Positions 1-7,480 of a stretch of 27,738 bases of DNA are shown here, one piece after another (the first letter of the stretch is position 1; the number at the start of each line of letters is the position of its first letter). The notes under the pieces were generated by a model. It ran no database searches and had not been told where the DNA came from. It worked only from the letters and a program-made list of their open reading frames with translations. The translations under genes were made by a program, and so were the position numbers. The stretch covers positions 1 through 27,738 of the forward strand of contig JAZKAT010000036.1 of NCBI GenBank assembly GCA_040389045.1. Reading direction: 5' to 3'. The stretch comes from UBA5158 sp040389045 (GTDB lineage: Bacteria > Pseudomonadota > Gammaproteobacteria > DSM-16500).

Positions 1-5
1 GAATT

Positions 6-81
6 TGGTGGGCCGTCTGCGATTCGAACGCAGGACCAACAGGTTAAAAGCCTGCTGCTCTACCGACTGAGCTAACGGCCC
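6..81 (-). tRNA. tRNA-Lys (anticodon UUU)
   Basis: Read on the minus strand, 76 nt fold as a standard tRNA. The acceptor stem GGGCCGT pairs with ACGGCCC, and the CCA tail is encoded (complement of 6-8). The D-loop is typical (TAGCTCAGTCGGTAGAGC) and the T-arm has GTTCGAATC. The anticodon stem GCAGG/CCTGT closes a CTTTTAA loop with anticodon TTT, which reads lysine AAA/AAG codons. It lies just downstream of queE, the same place a lysine tRNA occupies at the end of this gene cluster in Pseudomonas. No terminator is visible because the window begins 5 bases later. Confidence 0.97.
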
Positions 82-104
82 GGTAGTTTTAAAGGTGAGG
101 CGTT

Positions 105-132
105 ATAATACATAAGTTTCGAAAAATATCAA
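105..132 (-). promoter_or_regulatory. Promoter for tRNA-Lys
   Basis: On the minus strand, TTGATA (complement of 127-132) and TATTAT (complement of 105-110) are separated by 16 bases. This is a good sigma-70 match ending about 23 bases before the mature tRNA 5' end. The -35 box overlaps the queE stop codon at 129-131, so the tRNA can be transcribed independently of the upstream operon. This is pattern matching only. Confidence 0.6.
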
Positions 133-770
133 CGTCCTGGCACATCTCCCCATAAATATTTATGGAGCTGGATTTGCAGGCGGACGGGTAATTTATCGCC
201 AATTATCCAGTCGGCAAGCTCGCCTGCAGATTGTTGATCAAAGCTGGGGGAAAAAAGGATTTGGCAGCGCTGGGTTAATTGGTATTGGTCTAGCATTTCT
301 TTGGCCCATTCGTAATCCTTGCGGTCACAGATCACAAATTTAACTTGATCGTGCGGCAACAAGCGCGGGATATTTTCAAAAAGATTTTTGCTGAGTTCGC
401 CGGAACCTGGCGTCTTCAAGTCTAAAACTTTAATCACCCGTTCATCTACTTCAGCTACGTCCAGCGCGCCACTGGTTTCCAGTGACACTTCATAGCCCGC
501 GTCGCATAACGCGGTTAACAACTCAATACAAGGCTTCTGCGCCAGTGGTTCGCCGCCGGTCACGGTGACATAGTGCGCGCCGTAACTGGCGACTTGTGCC
601 AGGATATCTGACATTTCCATCCAGTTACCGCCAGTGAAGGCATAGGCTGTGTCACAGTAGGTGCAACGCAAAGGACAACCCGTTAAACGCACAAAAACCG
701 TGGGCAAGCCCACGGTCCTGGTTTCGCCTTGCAGGGAATAAAAAATTTCAGTGATCTTGAGACGGGACAT
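129..770 (-). CDS. queE: 7-carboxy-7-deazaguanine synthase QueE
   Basis: Radical-SAM enzyme that rearranges 6-carboxytetrahydropterin to 7-carboxy-7-deazaguanine, a step toward the queuosine precursor preQ0. The [4Fe-4S] cysteines are visible as CPLRCTYC (C32, C36, C39 from the chosen start). The TGGEP motif and a FYSLQGE-type N-terminus of the family are also present. The product is 213 residues, normal for the family. I start at the ATG at 770-768 rather than the adjacent upstream TTG, because TGATG makes a one-base overlap with the cpoB stop and suggests translational coupling. It is the last protein gene of the tolB-pal-cpoB-queE run. In Pseudomonas queC usually follows, but here the tRNA comes directly after. 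Confidence 0.95.
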   Translation of the reverse strand: MSRLKITEIFYSLQGETRTVGLPTVFVRLTGCPLRCTYCDTAYAFTGGNWMEMSDILAQVASYGAHYVTVTGGEPLAQKPCIELLTALCDAGYEVSLETSGALDVAEVDERVIKVLDLKTPGSGELSKNLFENIPRLLPHDQVKFVICDRKDYEWAKEMLDQYQLTQRCQILFSPSFDQQSAGELADWIIGDKLPVRLQIQLHKYLWGDVPGR

Positions 771-1840
771 CAATGGCCTGCTTGTTTAATCTGCTTTAGC
801 TGTTCCGATGCTAAATGCGCTGACGCCGTCCCTGGGTAATGGTTAATAACTTTCTTGAATGAACTTCTGGCATCTGGCCACTTCAATTGTGCCGCGTAAA
901 TCAATCCCAGCTTTAATTGCGCATCGGCAATTTTGGGGCTGTCAGGATAATTCTTCACGACATTGGCAAATTCACTGATGGATTGATCATTCTTGCCCAT
1001 CAAACCATATAATTCCCCTAACCAGTAATGTGCGTTTGCGGCAAATTGACCGGAAGGATATTTTTGTAACATTTTTTGCAGTGTATCTGCGGCATCGCTA
1101 TATTTTTTTGCTTTAATCAAATTATAAGCGGTCTGATAAATTTGCTGCTCTTCGGCGACATTCGGCTGACTCGCGCTAGCGCTAGCCGTGGGGGAAGAGG
1201 CAACAGGTTTTTGCTCAGCCTTTTGTTCATCAACCGGTGGAGTCGCAACGGCAGGCAAGCCTACTGAAGATGCGGTCTCATCATCCAGCGATTTTTTGCT
1301 GGCTTTTTTGGTGGGTTTGATAGGAACAGTTGTATCATCATCCGGGCCAGCTTCATCGTTGCTGGCAGTAGTGGTAGTCGCCGCAGCAGGATGACTTGGG
1401 TGTTTGTCGACTTCACTTAATTGAGTTTTTTGCTGCGTTTGCAATAGTTGCAGTTGATGATTTAAATCTTCAATCTGGCCACGCAGGGTTTGTACTTCGG
1501 TTTGCAAATCAGAAACTTTGTTGGTGACATCAGCATGCACGGCATTTTCAAGACGGGCAATACGCTGATCTATACTTAAAGATTGTGTAGGTGGCGTAGA
1601 AACCGTTTGTGCTTGCTGCTCCGGTTCCGAAGGCGCAGGCGCGTTATTGTCCTGGGCACCAAAAGTTTGCGCGGGTGGGCCAGCTTGTGCGTGGTCAGCA
1701 GAATGGTTAGGCGCCGAACTATCAAATTGCGGCGGATAACTATCTACATCATAGACCGGCGCATCTTCCGCCCAGACCGTAGTGGTGATGCAGGAAAACA
1801 CCACCAGCAGACACATATTTTTAAGAAAGGATTTCATCAT
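770..1840 (-). CDS. cpoB: Cell division coordinator CpoB (YbgF)
   Basis: Periplasmic protein which in E. coli binds TolA and couples the Tol machine to PBP1B/LpoB, so that septal wall synthesis keeps pace with outer-membrane constriction. Residues 1-24 are a signal peptide (hydrophobic core, then VWA before EDA). A helical segment at about 88-145 (SIDQRIARLENAV onward) matches the N-terminal trimerising coiled coil. A low-complexity Pro/Ser/Ala/Lys linker runs to about 225, followed by three TPR-like repeats (YNLIKAKKYSDA, YWLGELYGLMGK, LGLIYAAQLKW) to the end. At 356 residues it is longer than the E. coli protein (about 260), mainly through the linkers before and after the coiled coil. It begins 3 bases after the pal stop; two tandem ATGs make the exact start ambiguous by one residue. 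Confidence 0.94.
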   Translation of the reverse strand: MMKSFLKNMCLLVVFSCITTTVWAEDAPVYDVDSYPPQFDSSAPNHSADHAQAGPPAQTFGAQDNNAPAPSEPEQQAQTVSTPPTQSLSIDQRIARLENAVHADVTNKVSDLQTEVQTLRGQIEDLNHQLQLLQTQQKTQLSEVDKHPSHPAAATTTTASNDEAGPDDDTTVPIKPTKKASKKSLDDETASSVGLPAVATPPVDEQKAEQKPVASSPTASASASQPNVAEEQQIYQTAYNLIKAKKYSDAADTLQKMLQKYPSGQFAANAHYWLGELYGLMGKNDQSISEFANVVKNYPDSPKIADAQLKLGLIYAAQLKWPDARSSFKKVINHYPGTASAHLASEQLKQIKQAGH

Positions 1841-1843
1841 GGT

Positions 1844-2365
1844 TTAATGCTGCAAATAAACTAGGACAACCCGGCGATCACGGCGGTAATCTTCGTCGCT
1901 GTGGCCCGCCACTGCTGGTCTTTCCGCACCATAACTGATTACCCGAATCTGGTCTGGACTGACGCCCTTAGCCTTTAACAAGTCCGCCACCGAATTCGCA
2001 CGGCGTTCTCCTAGCGCGACGTTGTATTCACGGCTGCCACGTGGATCGGTGTGGCCTTCGAGCAGGATTTTTGCGCCAGAATGCGCAGTCAAATTATTGG
2101 CGTTAGCAAAAATCGCCGGTTTTTCATTGTCATTGACTACACTGCTGTCAAAATCAAAATAATAAGTGTGCTTGGCAAGTAATTGCGCAGGGCTCATGCC
2201 TGCGGTACCAAATGTATCATCACCGCCCGCGCCCGCGGTTTGCACACCTTCACCTGGGCCACCATCCGCATTATCGGTAGCTGCGTGATGCATAGACGAA
2301 CAGCCAGCCAGCGCCAAAAAGCTGCCGCTAACCAGAAGAACTTGAGCTAATTTTTTTAATTTCAT
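1844..2365 (-). CDS. pal: Peptidoglycan-associated lipoprotein Pal
   Basis: Outer-membrane lipoprotein that grips peptidoglycan and is remodelled by TolB and the energised TolQRA complex. A type II signal peptide ends in the lipobox LALAGC with lipidated Cys22; Ser at +2 fits outer-membrane sorting. Residues about 23-65 are a flexible Gly/Ala/Asp linker. The OmpA-like domain follows, with YFDFDSS, the peptidoglycan-binding stretch LEGHTDPRGSREYNVALG and RRANSVADLL, and the C-terminal RRVVLVYL strand. Its 173 residues equal the E. coli length. AAGGGA lies about 8 bases before the ATG. The 60-base gap to tolB contains no obvious terminator, so co-transcription is expected. Confidence 0.97.
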   Translation of the reverse strand: MKLKKLAQVLLVSGSFLALAGCSSMHHAATDNADGGPGEGVQTAGAGGDDTFGTAGMSPAQLLAKHTYYFDFDSSVVNDNEKPAIFANANNLTAHSGAKILLEGHTDPRGSREYNVALGERRANSVADLLKAKGVSPDQIRVISYGAERPAVAGHSDEDYRRDRRVVLVYLQH

Positions 2366-2425
2366 GGACTTTTCCCTTAATGTTCATGCCGCTGTGTGAA
2401 GAGTATACCCTGAAAAATAAGCGCA

Positions 2426-3742
2426 TCAAGACAAAAATGGCGACCAAGATGGATCTTGGACATCCCCATTACGCGCCGGTAAACGCATTTGTACTTTGCT
2501 ATCGCTAGATACCATTCCCAGCACACTGCGACCATTATAAAGTGTGCCGTATAATACCACACTTCCATTCGGCGCTATGGTCGGAGATTCATCATCCGTA
2601 CCCGCATTTGTTAATAAATGGAAACTGCCACTATCCAAATCCAGCATGCCTATATTATAAATTCCACCCTCACGGTGCAGCATCGCAATATGGCTGCCAT
2701 CCGCGGTAAATGAGGCGCGGGCATTATAATCACCGTCATAACTTACACGGGAAATGGCTTTGGTCGCTAAATTTAATTGATAAATCTGTGGGCCGCCGCC
2801 GCGCGTTGAAGTGAATACTATCGTGCGACCATCGGGTGACCAAGCGGGTTCCGTGTTAATCGCCCAGTCATGAGTCATTTGCGTCAGCTGGCCTGAAGCC
2901 AAATCCATAACATAAATATTGGGGGAACCATCTTTGGATAAGACTACCGCCAGTTTGCGGCCATCATGCGACCAGGCTGGCGCGCCATTGATACCTTTAA
3001 ACTGGCTGACCAGACGGCGTCCGCCGGTTTGCACATCCTGCACATAAATGGAAGCACGGCGGTTTTCAAAAGATACATAAGCCAGTTGCTTGCCGTTAGG
3101 TGACCAGGAGGGTGACATAATCGGATCGGGTGAACTCAGCAATTGCTTGGGATTAAACCCATCGGCATCGGCGATTTCCAGAATATAACGTGGCGCCGCG
3201 CCCGAATTACGTTGCACGACGACATAAGCCAGCCTGGTGGAAAATACGCCGCGCATGCCTAAAATATGCTGGTATACCAAATCACTGATATGGTGTGACA
3301 CCGCCCGCAATTGACTGGCAGGGACGGTAAATTTTTCGGTTAGGGAAACGGCTTGTTGCGCACCCTGGTCTTTGCCGCGTGTGACATCAATTAATTGAAA
3401 ACTCACTTGATAACGGTCACCGCCCACCGCTTCGACTTTGCCGACGACTAAATTATCCGCGCCCAGGTTACGGAAATAACTAAATTGCACATTGTCCGCC
3501 GCGGTGGGATAACTGGTGATGGCATTGCGGCCAAACACTTTAAAACGACCGCTGGTTTGTAAATCATTGGTGATCACTTCAGCTACGCTGTCACCGCTGG
3601 ACCCGCCGGCAAAAGGCGCGATCGCGATGGGCACTGCGCCCGCGATACCGCGAGTCAGTTCCAGGCTCAAGATGGCAAACGCATTGCTGCAAAGTATCAA
3701 CCCTATGAAAAAAAACAATATTACTGATAATTTACGCATCAT
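2426..3742 (-). CDS. tolB: Tol-Pal system beta-propeller protein TolB
   Basis: Periplasmic protein that cycles between Pal and TolA. From the chosen start (MMRKLSVILFFF) there is a clear signal peptide ending near SNAFA, then the N-terminal domain (to about residue 165). A six-bladed propeller follows, whose blades show the repeat PSWSPNGKQLAY, PAWSHDGRKLAV, PAWSPDGRTIVF, ASFTADGSHIAM, PTIAPNGSVVLY and a closing PSWSP. The length of 438 residues is close to the E. coli protein. An upstream in-frame ATG at 3820 would add 26 residues with no signal-peptide character ahead of the real one. GGAG lies about 9 bases before the ATG at 3742, so the shorter form is preferred. The second ATG (3739) is equally possible. 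Confidence 0.95.
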   Translation of the reverse strand: MMRKLSVILFFFIGLILCSNAFAILSLELTRGIAGAVPIAIAPFAGGSSGDSVAEVITNDLQTSGRFKVFGRNAITSYPTAADNVQFSYFRNLGADNLVVGKVEAVGGDRYQVSFQLIDVTRGKDQGAQQAVSLTEKFTVPASQLRAVSHHISDLVYQHILGMRGVFSTRLAYVVVQRNSGAAPRYILEIADADGFNPKQLLSSPDPIMSPSWSPNGKQLAYVSFENRRASIYVQDVQTGGRRLVSQFKGINGAPAWSHDGRKLAVVLSKDGSPNIYVMDLASGQLTQMTHDWAINTEPAWSPDGRTIVFTSTRGGGPQIYQLNLATKAISRVSYDGDYNARASFTADGSHIAMLHREGGIYNIGMLDLDSGSFHLLTNAGTDDESPTIAPNGSVVLYGTLYNGRSVLGMVSSDSKVQMRLPARNGDVQDPSWSPFLS

Positions 3743-3791
3743 TGGTGTTTGCTCCGGTAGTAGGGAGATTGTGTGATCTGGTAGGGGTTCT

Positions 3792-3820
3792 ATTGAATAG
3801 TAAAAACCAACTATTTTCAA
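3792..3820 (-). promoter_or_regulatory. Candidate promoter for tolB-pal-cpoB-queE
   Basis: In the 95-base gap between the EAL gene and tolB, minus-strand TTGAAA (complement of 3815-3820) and TTCAAT (complement of 3792-3797) lie 17 bases apart, about 50 bases before the tolB ATG. The -35 is strong and the -10 mediocre. A promoter here would let tolB-pal be made independently of tolQRA and the EAL gene. It would also leave the longer in-frame tolB start (3820) untranslated from this transcript. Confidence 0.4.
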
Positions 3821-3837
3821 GTCCAGCGCGCTTGCTT

Positions 3838-5349
3838 TTATACATGCTCGCTAATGGTTTTTAGCAGTGGTCTGGTAAATTCATTCGGTAATAATGGACG
3901 ACAAAATAAATAACCTTGCATTAACAAACAACCATACTCTTTTAACATATTCTTTTGTTTTTCACTTTCTACGCCTTCTGCTACGGTTTCAAGTCGCAAA
4001 CTTTTCGCCAGCGAAACAATGGTGCGGGTAATCGCTTCACTTTCACTGTCTATCATCATTTCCTTTATCAGGATGTTATCAATTTTCAAACAATTGACGG
4101 GGAACCGGCGCAAGTGCTGTAACGACAAATAACCCGTGCCAAAATCATCAATCGCGATTTGCACACCTAAGTGTTTCAACATGTGCAGGGTTTTTTCCAC
4201 GAGATTTAATTTTGGTAATAATACACTTTCTGAAACTTCCAGGATCAAAGAAGAAGATTCCATTTTAAATTCTTGCAAAATTTGCGAAACCCGATAAGAA
4301 AAATTACTGTTTTCTAACTGCCGCAGGGAAACATTGACGGCAATGCTGCGCAAATGAAACCCTTGCGCATTCCATTCCACAAATTGTTTGCAGGCATTCC
4401 GCAACACCCAATCGCCAATAGGATTGATGCGATTATTATTTTCTGCCAGACGCAAAAAATCTTCGGGAGGCACTAAACCCAGTTCGGGGTGCTGCCAGCG
4501 CAGCAATGCTTCCATGGCCGTAATTTCCTTGGTGTTCACATTGACGATGGGCTGATAATAAAGTAAAAATTCCTGATAAATCGTGTCGCTGCGCAAACAG
4601 GAATTTAATAACAGTTCGCGGTGACTCAGGGCGTACATGTCTTCGTGGTAAAACTGGAATACATTGCGGCCGCGCGATTTGGCCTGGTGCAAGGCGATAT
4701 CCGCATTTTTTAATAATTGGGGAAGTTCCACGCCATCAATTGGATAAACGGTGATGCCTATGCTGGCGGTAATAAATAATTCATTATCTAAAATATTAAA
4801 CGGTTGCGAAATGGCGTCCAGCAAACGCTGGGCCACATAGGCAGCCGTTTCCGCCTTGGATAATTGCGGTAAAATAAAGGCGAAACTATCGTTGCCGATA
4901 TGGCTCATGCTATCGACTTTACGAATGCAAGGCGCCAGGCGCAGCACGGTTTCCTTTAATAAAATATCACCGGCTTCGTAACCTAATACATTGTTGATTA
5001 CTTTAAAATCATCAATATCCAGATACAACACCGCAAAGATTAATTTGTGCCGTACGCTTTGATGCAGGGTTTGTTGCAAGCGGTCTTCGAATACTTTGAA
5101 GCTAGGCAATTGAGTAACCGGGTCAACTAAAACATTTTCGTTGAAATCAGTTTGCAATTTATTCAATTCGCCCGTCAAAATAGATTGTCTTTGCAATTCA
5201 GCTTGCAAATCACTTTCTTTTTCCAGCAATTGTTTTTGTAATAATTTTATGTTGCGATAATTACGAATAGCCAGGATAGTCAGATAGAGAATAAGCGCCA
5301 CACCGGCAAGAACTGCCAGGATGTTCCAGGTCATTAGATGGGTTTCCAT
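3838..5349 (-). CDS. Membrane-anchored degenerate GGDEF / intact EAL protein (probable c-di-GMP phosphodiesterase)
   Basis: 503-residue signalling protein. Residues 7-27 are one transmembrane helix with almost nothing outside, followed by a coiled coil (about 31-70). The GGDEF domain (about 74-235) is degenerate: the signature reads GNDSF at 152-156, DFKVINN replaces the usual DFKxIND, and GYEAGD replaces GHxxGD. Cyclase activity is therefore unlikely. The EAL domain (about 245-500) looks complete: E280 of EALLRW, N339 of NVSLRQL, E371 of EVSES, D401-D402 of DDFGTG, K422 of LKID, E458 and E461 of AEGVES, Q478 of QGYLF. These are the metal, substrate and base positions of active phosphodiesterases, so I infer hydrolysis of c-di-GMP to pGpG. 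No sensory domain is visible; a signal may come through the membrane segment and coiled coil. It lies between tolA (56 bases upstream) and tolB (95 bases downstream), an unusual position. A GGGGG stretch precedes the ATG. Confidence 0.9.
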   Translation of the reverse strand: METHLMTWNILAVLAGVALILYLTILAIRNYRNIKLLQKQLLEKESDLQAELQRQSILTGELNKLQTDFNENVLVDPVTQLPSFKVFEDRLQQTLHQSVRHKLIFAVLYLDIDDFKVINNVLGYEAGDILLKETVLRLAPCIRKVDSMSHIGNDSFAFILPQLSKAETAAYVAQRLLDAISQPFNILDNELFITASIGITVYPIDGVELPQLLKNADIALHQAKSRGRNVFQFYHEDMYALSHRELLLNSCLRSDTIYQEFLLYYQPIVNVNTKEITAMEALLRWQHPELGLVPPEDFLRLAENNNRINPIGDWVLRNACKQFVEWNAQGFHLRSIAVNVSLRQLENSNFSYRVSQILQEFKMESSSLILEVSESVLLPKLNLVEKTLHMLKHLGVQIAIDDFGTGYLSLQHLRRFPVNCLKIDNILIKEMMIDSESEAITRTIVSLAKSLRLETVAEGVESEKQKNMLKEYGCLLMQGYLFCRPLLPNEFTRPLLKTISEHV

Positions 5350-5405
5350 AAAGCCCCCTACCCGCTATTTTCTCCTTACTATCTATTAATTTAGCACTTT
5401 TTGTC

Positions 5406-6224
5406 CTAAACTTCACCCTGTTCATTTACTACCACATCTTCAGGCTTCATTTTGAGAACGAATTGGCGGAATTGCTCAAAGGAATTAGTATCTTCGGGTA
5501 CCGGCAATGGCGACGCTTTAAAGACGGCGGCGCGGGCGGAACGGTCCAGGGTCACATCACCACTACTCTTGGAAATCTGTACATCCAATACCATACCGCT
5601 AGGCGCCAGGCGAATTAAAAGTTCGGCGTAAATAGTTTTTGGGGTGCTTGCGGGTACAATCCAGCGGCGGCCAATGGCTTGCAGAATCAAAGCCTTATAT
5701 TTATTAACTTCACCTTCCGAGCGCGCATTGCTGGCGCGTTGTTCTTCCTGGAATAACTGTTGTTGCAAAGACTTGGCGGCCTGCGCTTTGAGCTCTTTTT
5801 CCATGGCTTTTTCTATGGCTTTGGCGCGCGCCGGATGGGGTTTTGCGGTTGCGCTTTTTAAGTCATCCAGCAATTGTTTTTGCAGCAGGGCCTTGGGCGG
5901 CGGCAAAAGTTTTTTTGGCGGCGGTTTGATGGCGATGGCAGCAGGTTGAATGACCGGTGTTGGTAACGGCAATGGTTTAGGCGGCAACGGTTTGGGTGGC
6001 GGCGCTAACTGTGGTGGCGGTGGTGGTGGCGCTGGCACCATAGGTTTAGGCGCGGGTTGCGGTTCATTGACCGCCATCGCACTGATGATTCTTGAATTAT
6101 TGTGCACGTTTTCCAGCACTATCATGGGGCTGCTAAATTCGAAACCGACGATCAGCAGAAACACCACGACAATGTGCAATAGCACAGAAGAAATAATCGC
6201 TAAGTTGTTATCACGTTCCCGCAC
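5406..6224 (-). CDS. tolA: Tol-Pal system protein TolA
   Basis: Inner-membrane protein that spans the periplasm and transmits TolQR energy to TolB and Pal. Residues 9-29 form the N-terminal transmembrane anchor (LAIISSVLLHIVVVFLLIVG). Residues about 56-112 are very proline-rich. A charged, alanine-rich helix covers about 113-172. The C-terminal globular domain (about 175-265; YKALILQAIGRRW, LLIRLAPSGMVLDVQISKSSG) is the TolB/Pal-contacting part. At 272 residues it is much shorter than E. coli TolA (421), mostly through a shorter helical domain, with the proline-rich part partly replacing it. The start is GTG (6224-6222), 4 bases after the tolR stop, with AAAGGG just upstream. Confidence 0.93.
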   Translation of the reverse strand: MRERDNNLAIISSVLLHIVVVFLLIVGFEFSSPMIVLENVHNNSRIISAMAVNEPQPAPKPMVPAPPPPPPQLAPPPKPLPPKPLPLPTPVIQPAAIAIKPPPKKLLPPPKALLQKQLLDDLKSATAKPHPARAKAIEKAMEKELKAQAAKSLQQQLFQEEQRASNARSEGEVNKYKALILQAIGRRWIVPASTPKTIYAELLIRLAPSGMVLDVQISKSSGDVTLDRSARAAVFKASPLPVPEDTNSFEQFRQFVLKMKPEDVVVNEQGEV

Positions 6225-6228
6225 AATA

Positions 6229-6687
6229 CTACCCTTTGGCAGAGCCAGCTTCAGGTTCGGTTATCAACCCAACGCTTTTCGCGCCTGCATGTTGAAGCAA
6301 AACCATGGCCGCCACAATTTTGCCGTAATTTGCGTTTTTATCGCCGCGCACTAAGACCGGACGCTGTTCGCCGTCTTGCGGCGTCGAGGTTAATTGCGTG
6401 CTGACCAGATTGGTGAGTACGCGTTCGGTTATCGGCTGGTTGGGCTTGTCGGAAATATTTAAAAAATAACTGCCGGCCGCGTCTACCGTTAAAATAAGCG
6501 GTTCTTTTTGCTGCGGTGGAATAGATTTGGCTTCGGTTTTGGGTAATTCAATTTTAACCCCTTGCGTCAACAAAGGTGTGGTTATCATAAAAATAACCAA
6601 TAAACACAACATAACGTCAATAAACGGTACGACGTTTATTTCTGCAATGGGTTTGCGCGGGCCGCCCCTATGGTCTAGCAATGCCAT
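6229..6687 (-). CDS. tolR: Tol-Pal system protein TolR
   Basis: ExbD/TolR-family protein forming the proton channel with TolQ and binding peptidoglycan through its periplasmic domain. One transmembrane helix spans about 20-39, including the essential intramembrane aspartate in PFIDVMLCLL (D24, equivalent to E. coli D23). The periplasmic domain (about 45-145) ends in the typical VVAAMVLLQHAGAKSVGLI segment. The length of 152 residues is normal. The gene starts 3 bases after the tolQ stop and ends 4 bases before tolA, so the three are surely co-translated from one message. Confidence 0.95.
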   Translation of the reverse strand: MALLDHRGGPRKPIAEINVVPFIDVMLCLLVIFMITTPLLTQGVKIELPKTEAKSIPPQQKEPLILTVDAAGSYFLNISDKPNQPITERVLTNLVSTQLTSTPQDGEQRPVLVRGDKNANYGKIVAAMVLLQHAGAKSVGLITEPEAGSAKG

Positions 6688-6690
6688 AAA

Positions 6691-7398
6691 TTATCCCTCA
6701 ACTGTTTGCGTATCTGGGCGCGTCACGACGGACTGCGTCTGGCGAAACAAGATATTGGTAAATTCATCTTGAAAAGCTTCAAAGCGGTTCATTAGCCTAT
6801 TGATGTGACTAGAGTAACGGTTATAAGCGACTACGGCGGGAATAGCGACAAACAAACCCATTGCGGTGGCGATCAATGCTTCTGCCAGACCGGGCGCAAC
6901 CATTGCCACTGTGGCTTGCTGCACATTGGCCAGGCCGCGCAACGACAACATAATTCCCCAGACGGTACCAAACAAACCTAGATAAGGACTGATGGAACCT
7001 AAGGTTGCTAAGATAGGCAAATGCATTTCCATTTTATCTTGTTCGCGCATTTCCGCGACGCGCATCGCGCGCTTGGCGCTTTCCATGATGCTGTCGCCAT
7101 TCATGCCGGGTTGTTTGTGTAAGCGCAGAAATTCTCTAAAACCAAATTGAAAGATAGCGGCTACACCTTGCATATCTTTTTTATCTTTGAGTTCGGCGTA
7201 CAATTTTGTTAAATCGCCGCCGGACCAGAAACGGTTTTCAAATTCCGTGCAGGCATCGCGGGTGTCTCTTAAATAAAAAGACCGTTGGATAATTAACGTC
7301 CAGGAGAGAATAGAGGCAGCGACCAGGAAAATTAATACCAGTTTGACGATCAAACCGGCATTCATAAAATAACTTAAAAAAGATGAGTCTATGTTCAC
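6691..7398 (-). CDS. tolQ: Tol-Pal system protein TolQ
   Basis: Proton-channel subunit of the Tol motor (MotA/TolQ/ExbB family). Three transmembrane helices are visible at about 15-37, 127-152 and 167-192, with the large cytoplasmic loop between the first two. The channel threonines are present at the E. coli positions: T145 in LFGTVWG and T178 in LIATAMG. The length of 235 residues is typical. The start is a GTG at 7398-7396 behind GGGAG. It lies 82 bases after ruvB. The thioesterase gene ybgC, usually found immediately upstream of tolQ in this cluster, is missing here. Confidence 0.96.
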   Translation of the reverse strand: MNIDSSFLSYFMNAGLIVKLVLIFLVAASILSWTLIIQRSFYLRDTRDACTEFENRFWSGGDLTKLYAELKDKKDMQGVAAIFQFGFREFLRLHKQPGMNGDSIMESAKRAMRVAEMREQDKMEMHLPILATLGSISPYLGLFGTVWGIMLSLRGLANVQQATVAMVAPGLAEALIATAMGLFVAIPAVVAYNRYSSHINRLMNRFEAFQDEFTNILFRQTQSVVTRPDTQTVEG

Positions 7399-7424
7399 GT
7401 TTTTTCTCCCGCGAGGATAATAGG

Positions 7425-7453
7425 TATATATTTAGTATGGTATCGGGTGCGAC
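7425..7453 (-). promoter_or_regulatory. Weak candidate promoter for tolQRA
   Basis: The ruvB-tolQ spacer is locally AT-rich. On the minus strand GTCGCA (complement of 7448-7453), 17 bases, then TATATA (complement of 7425-7430) could serve as a promoter about 27 bases before the tolQ GTG. The -35 matches poorly, so this is only suggestive. The alternative is read-through from ruvB. Confidence 0.25.
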
Positions 7454-7480
7454 CGGACTTCGCAAACATTGCCGAGTCAT

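Noticed and set aside
1076..1864. Plus-strand frames opposite cpoB
   Set aside because: They are shadows of the cpoB low-complexity linker, have no recognisable protein features, and CpoB is well supported.
3743..3820. N-terminal extension of TolB to the ATG at 3820
   Set aside because: It would bury the signal peptide behind 26 non-hydrophobic residues. A better ribosome site precedes 3742 and a promoter-like -35 box overlaps 3815-3820.
5644..6354. Plus-strand frames opposite tolA, including a glycine-rich one at 5950
   Set aside because: The glycine runs are the antisense of the TolA proline-rich segment. TolA has a full domain set and tight spacing with tolR.
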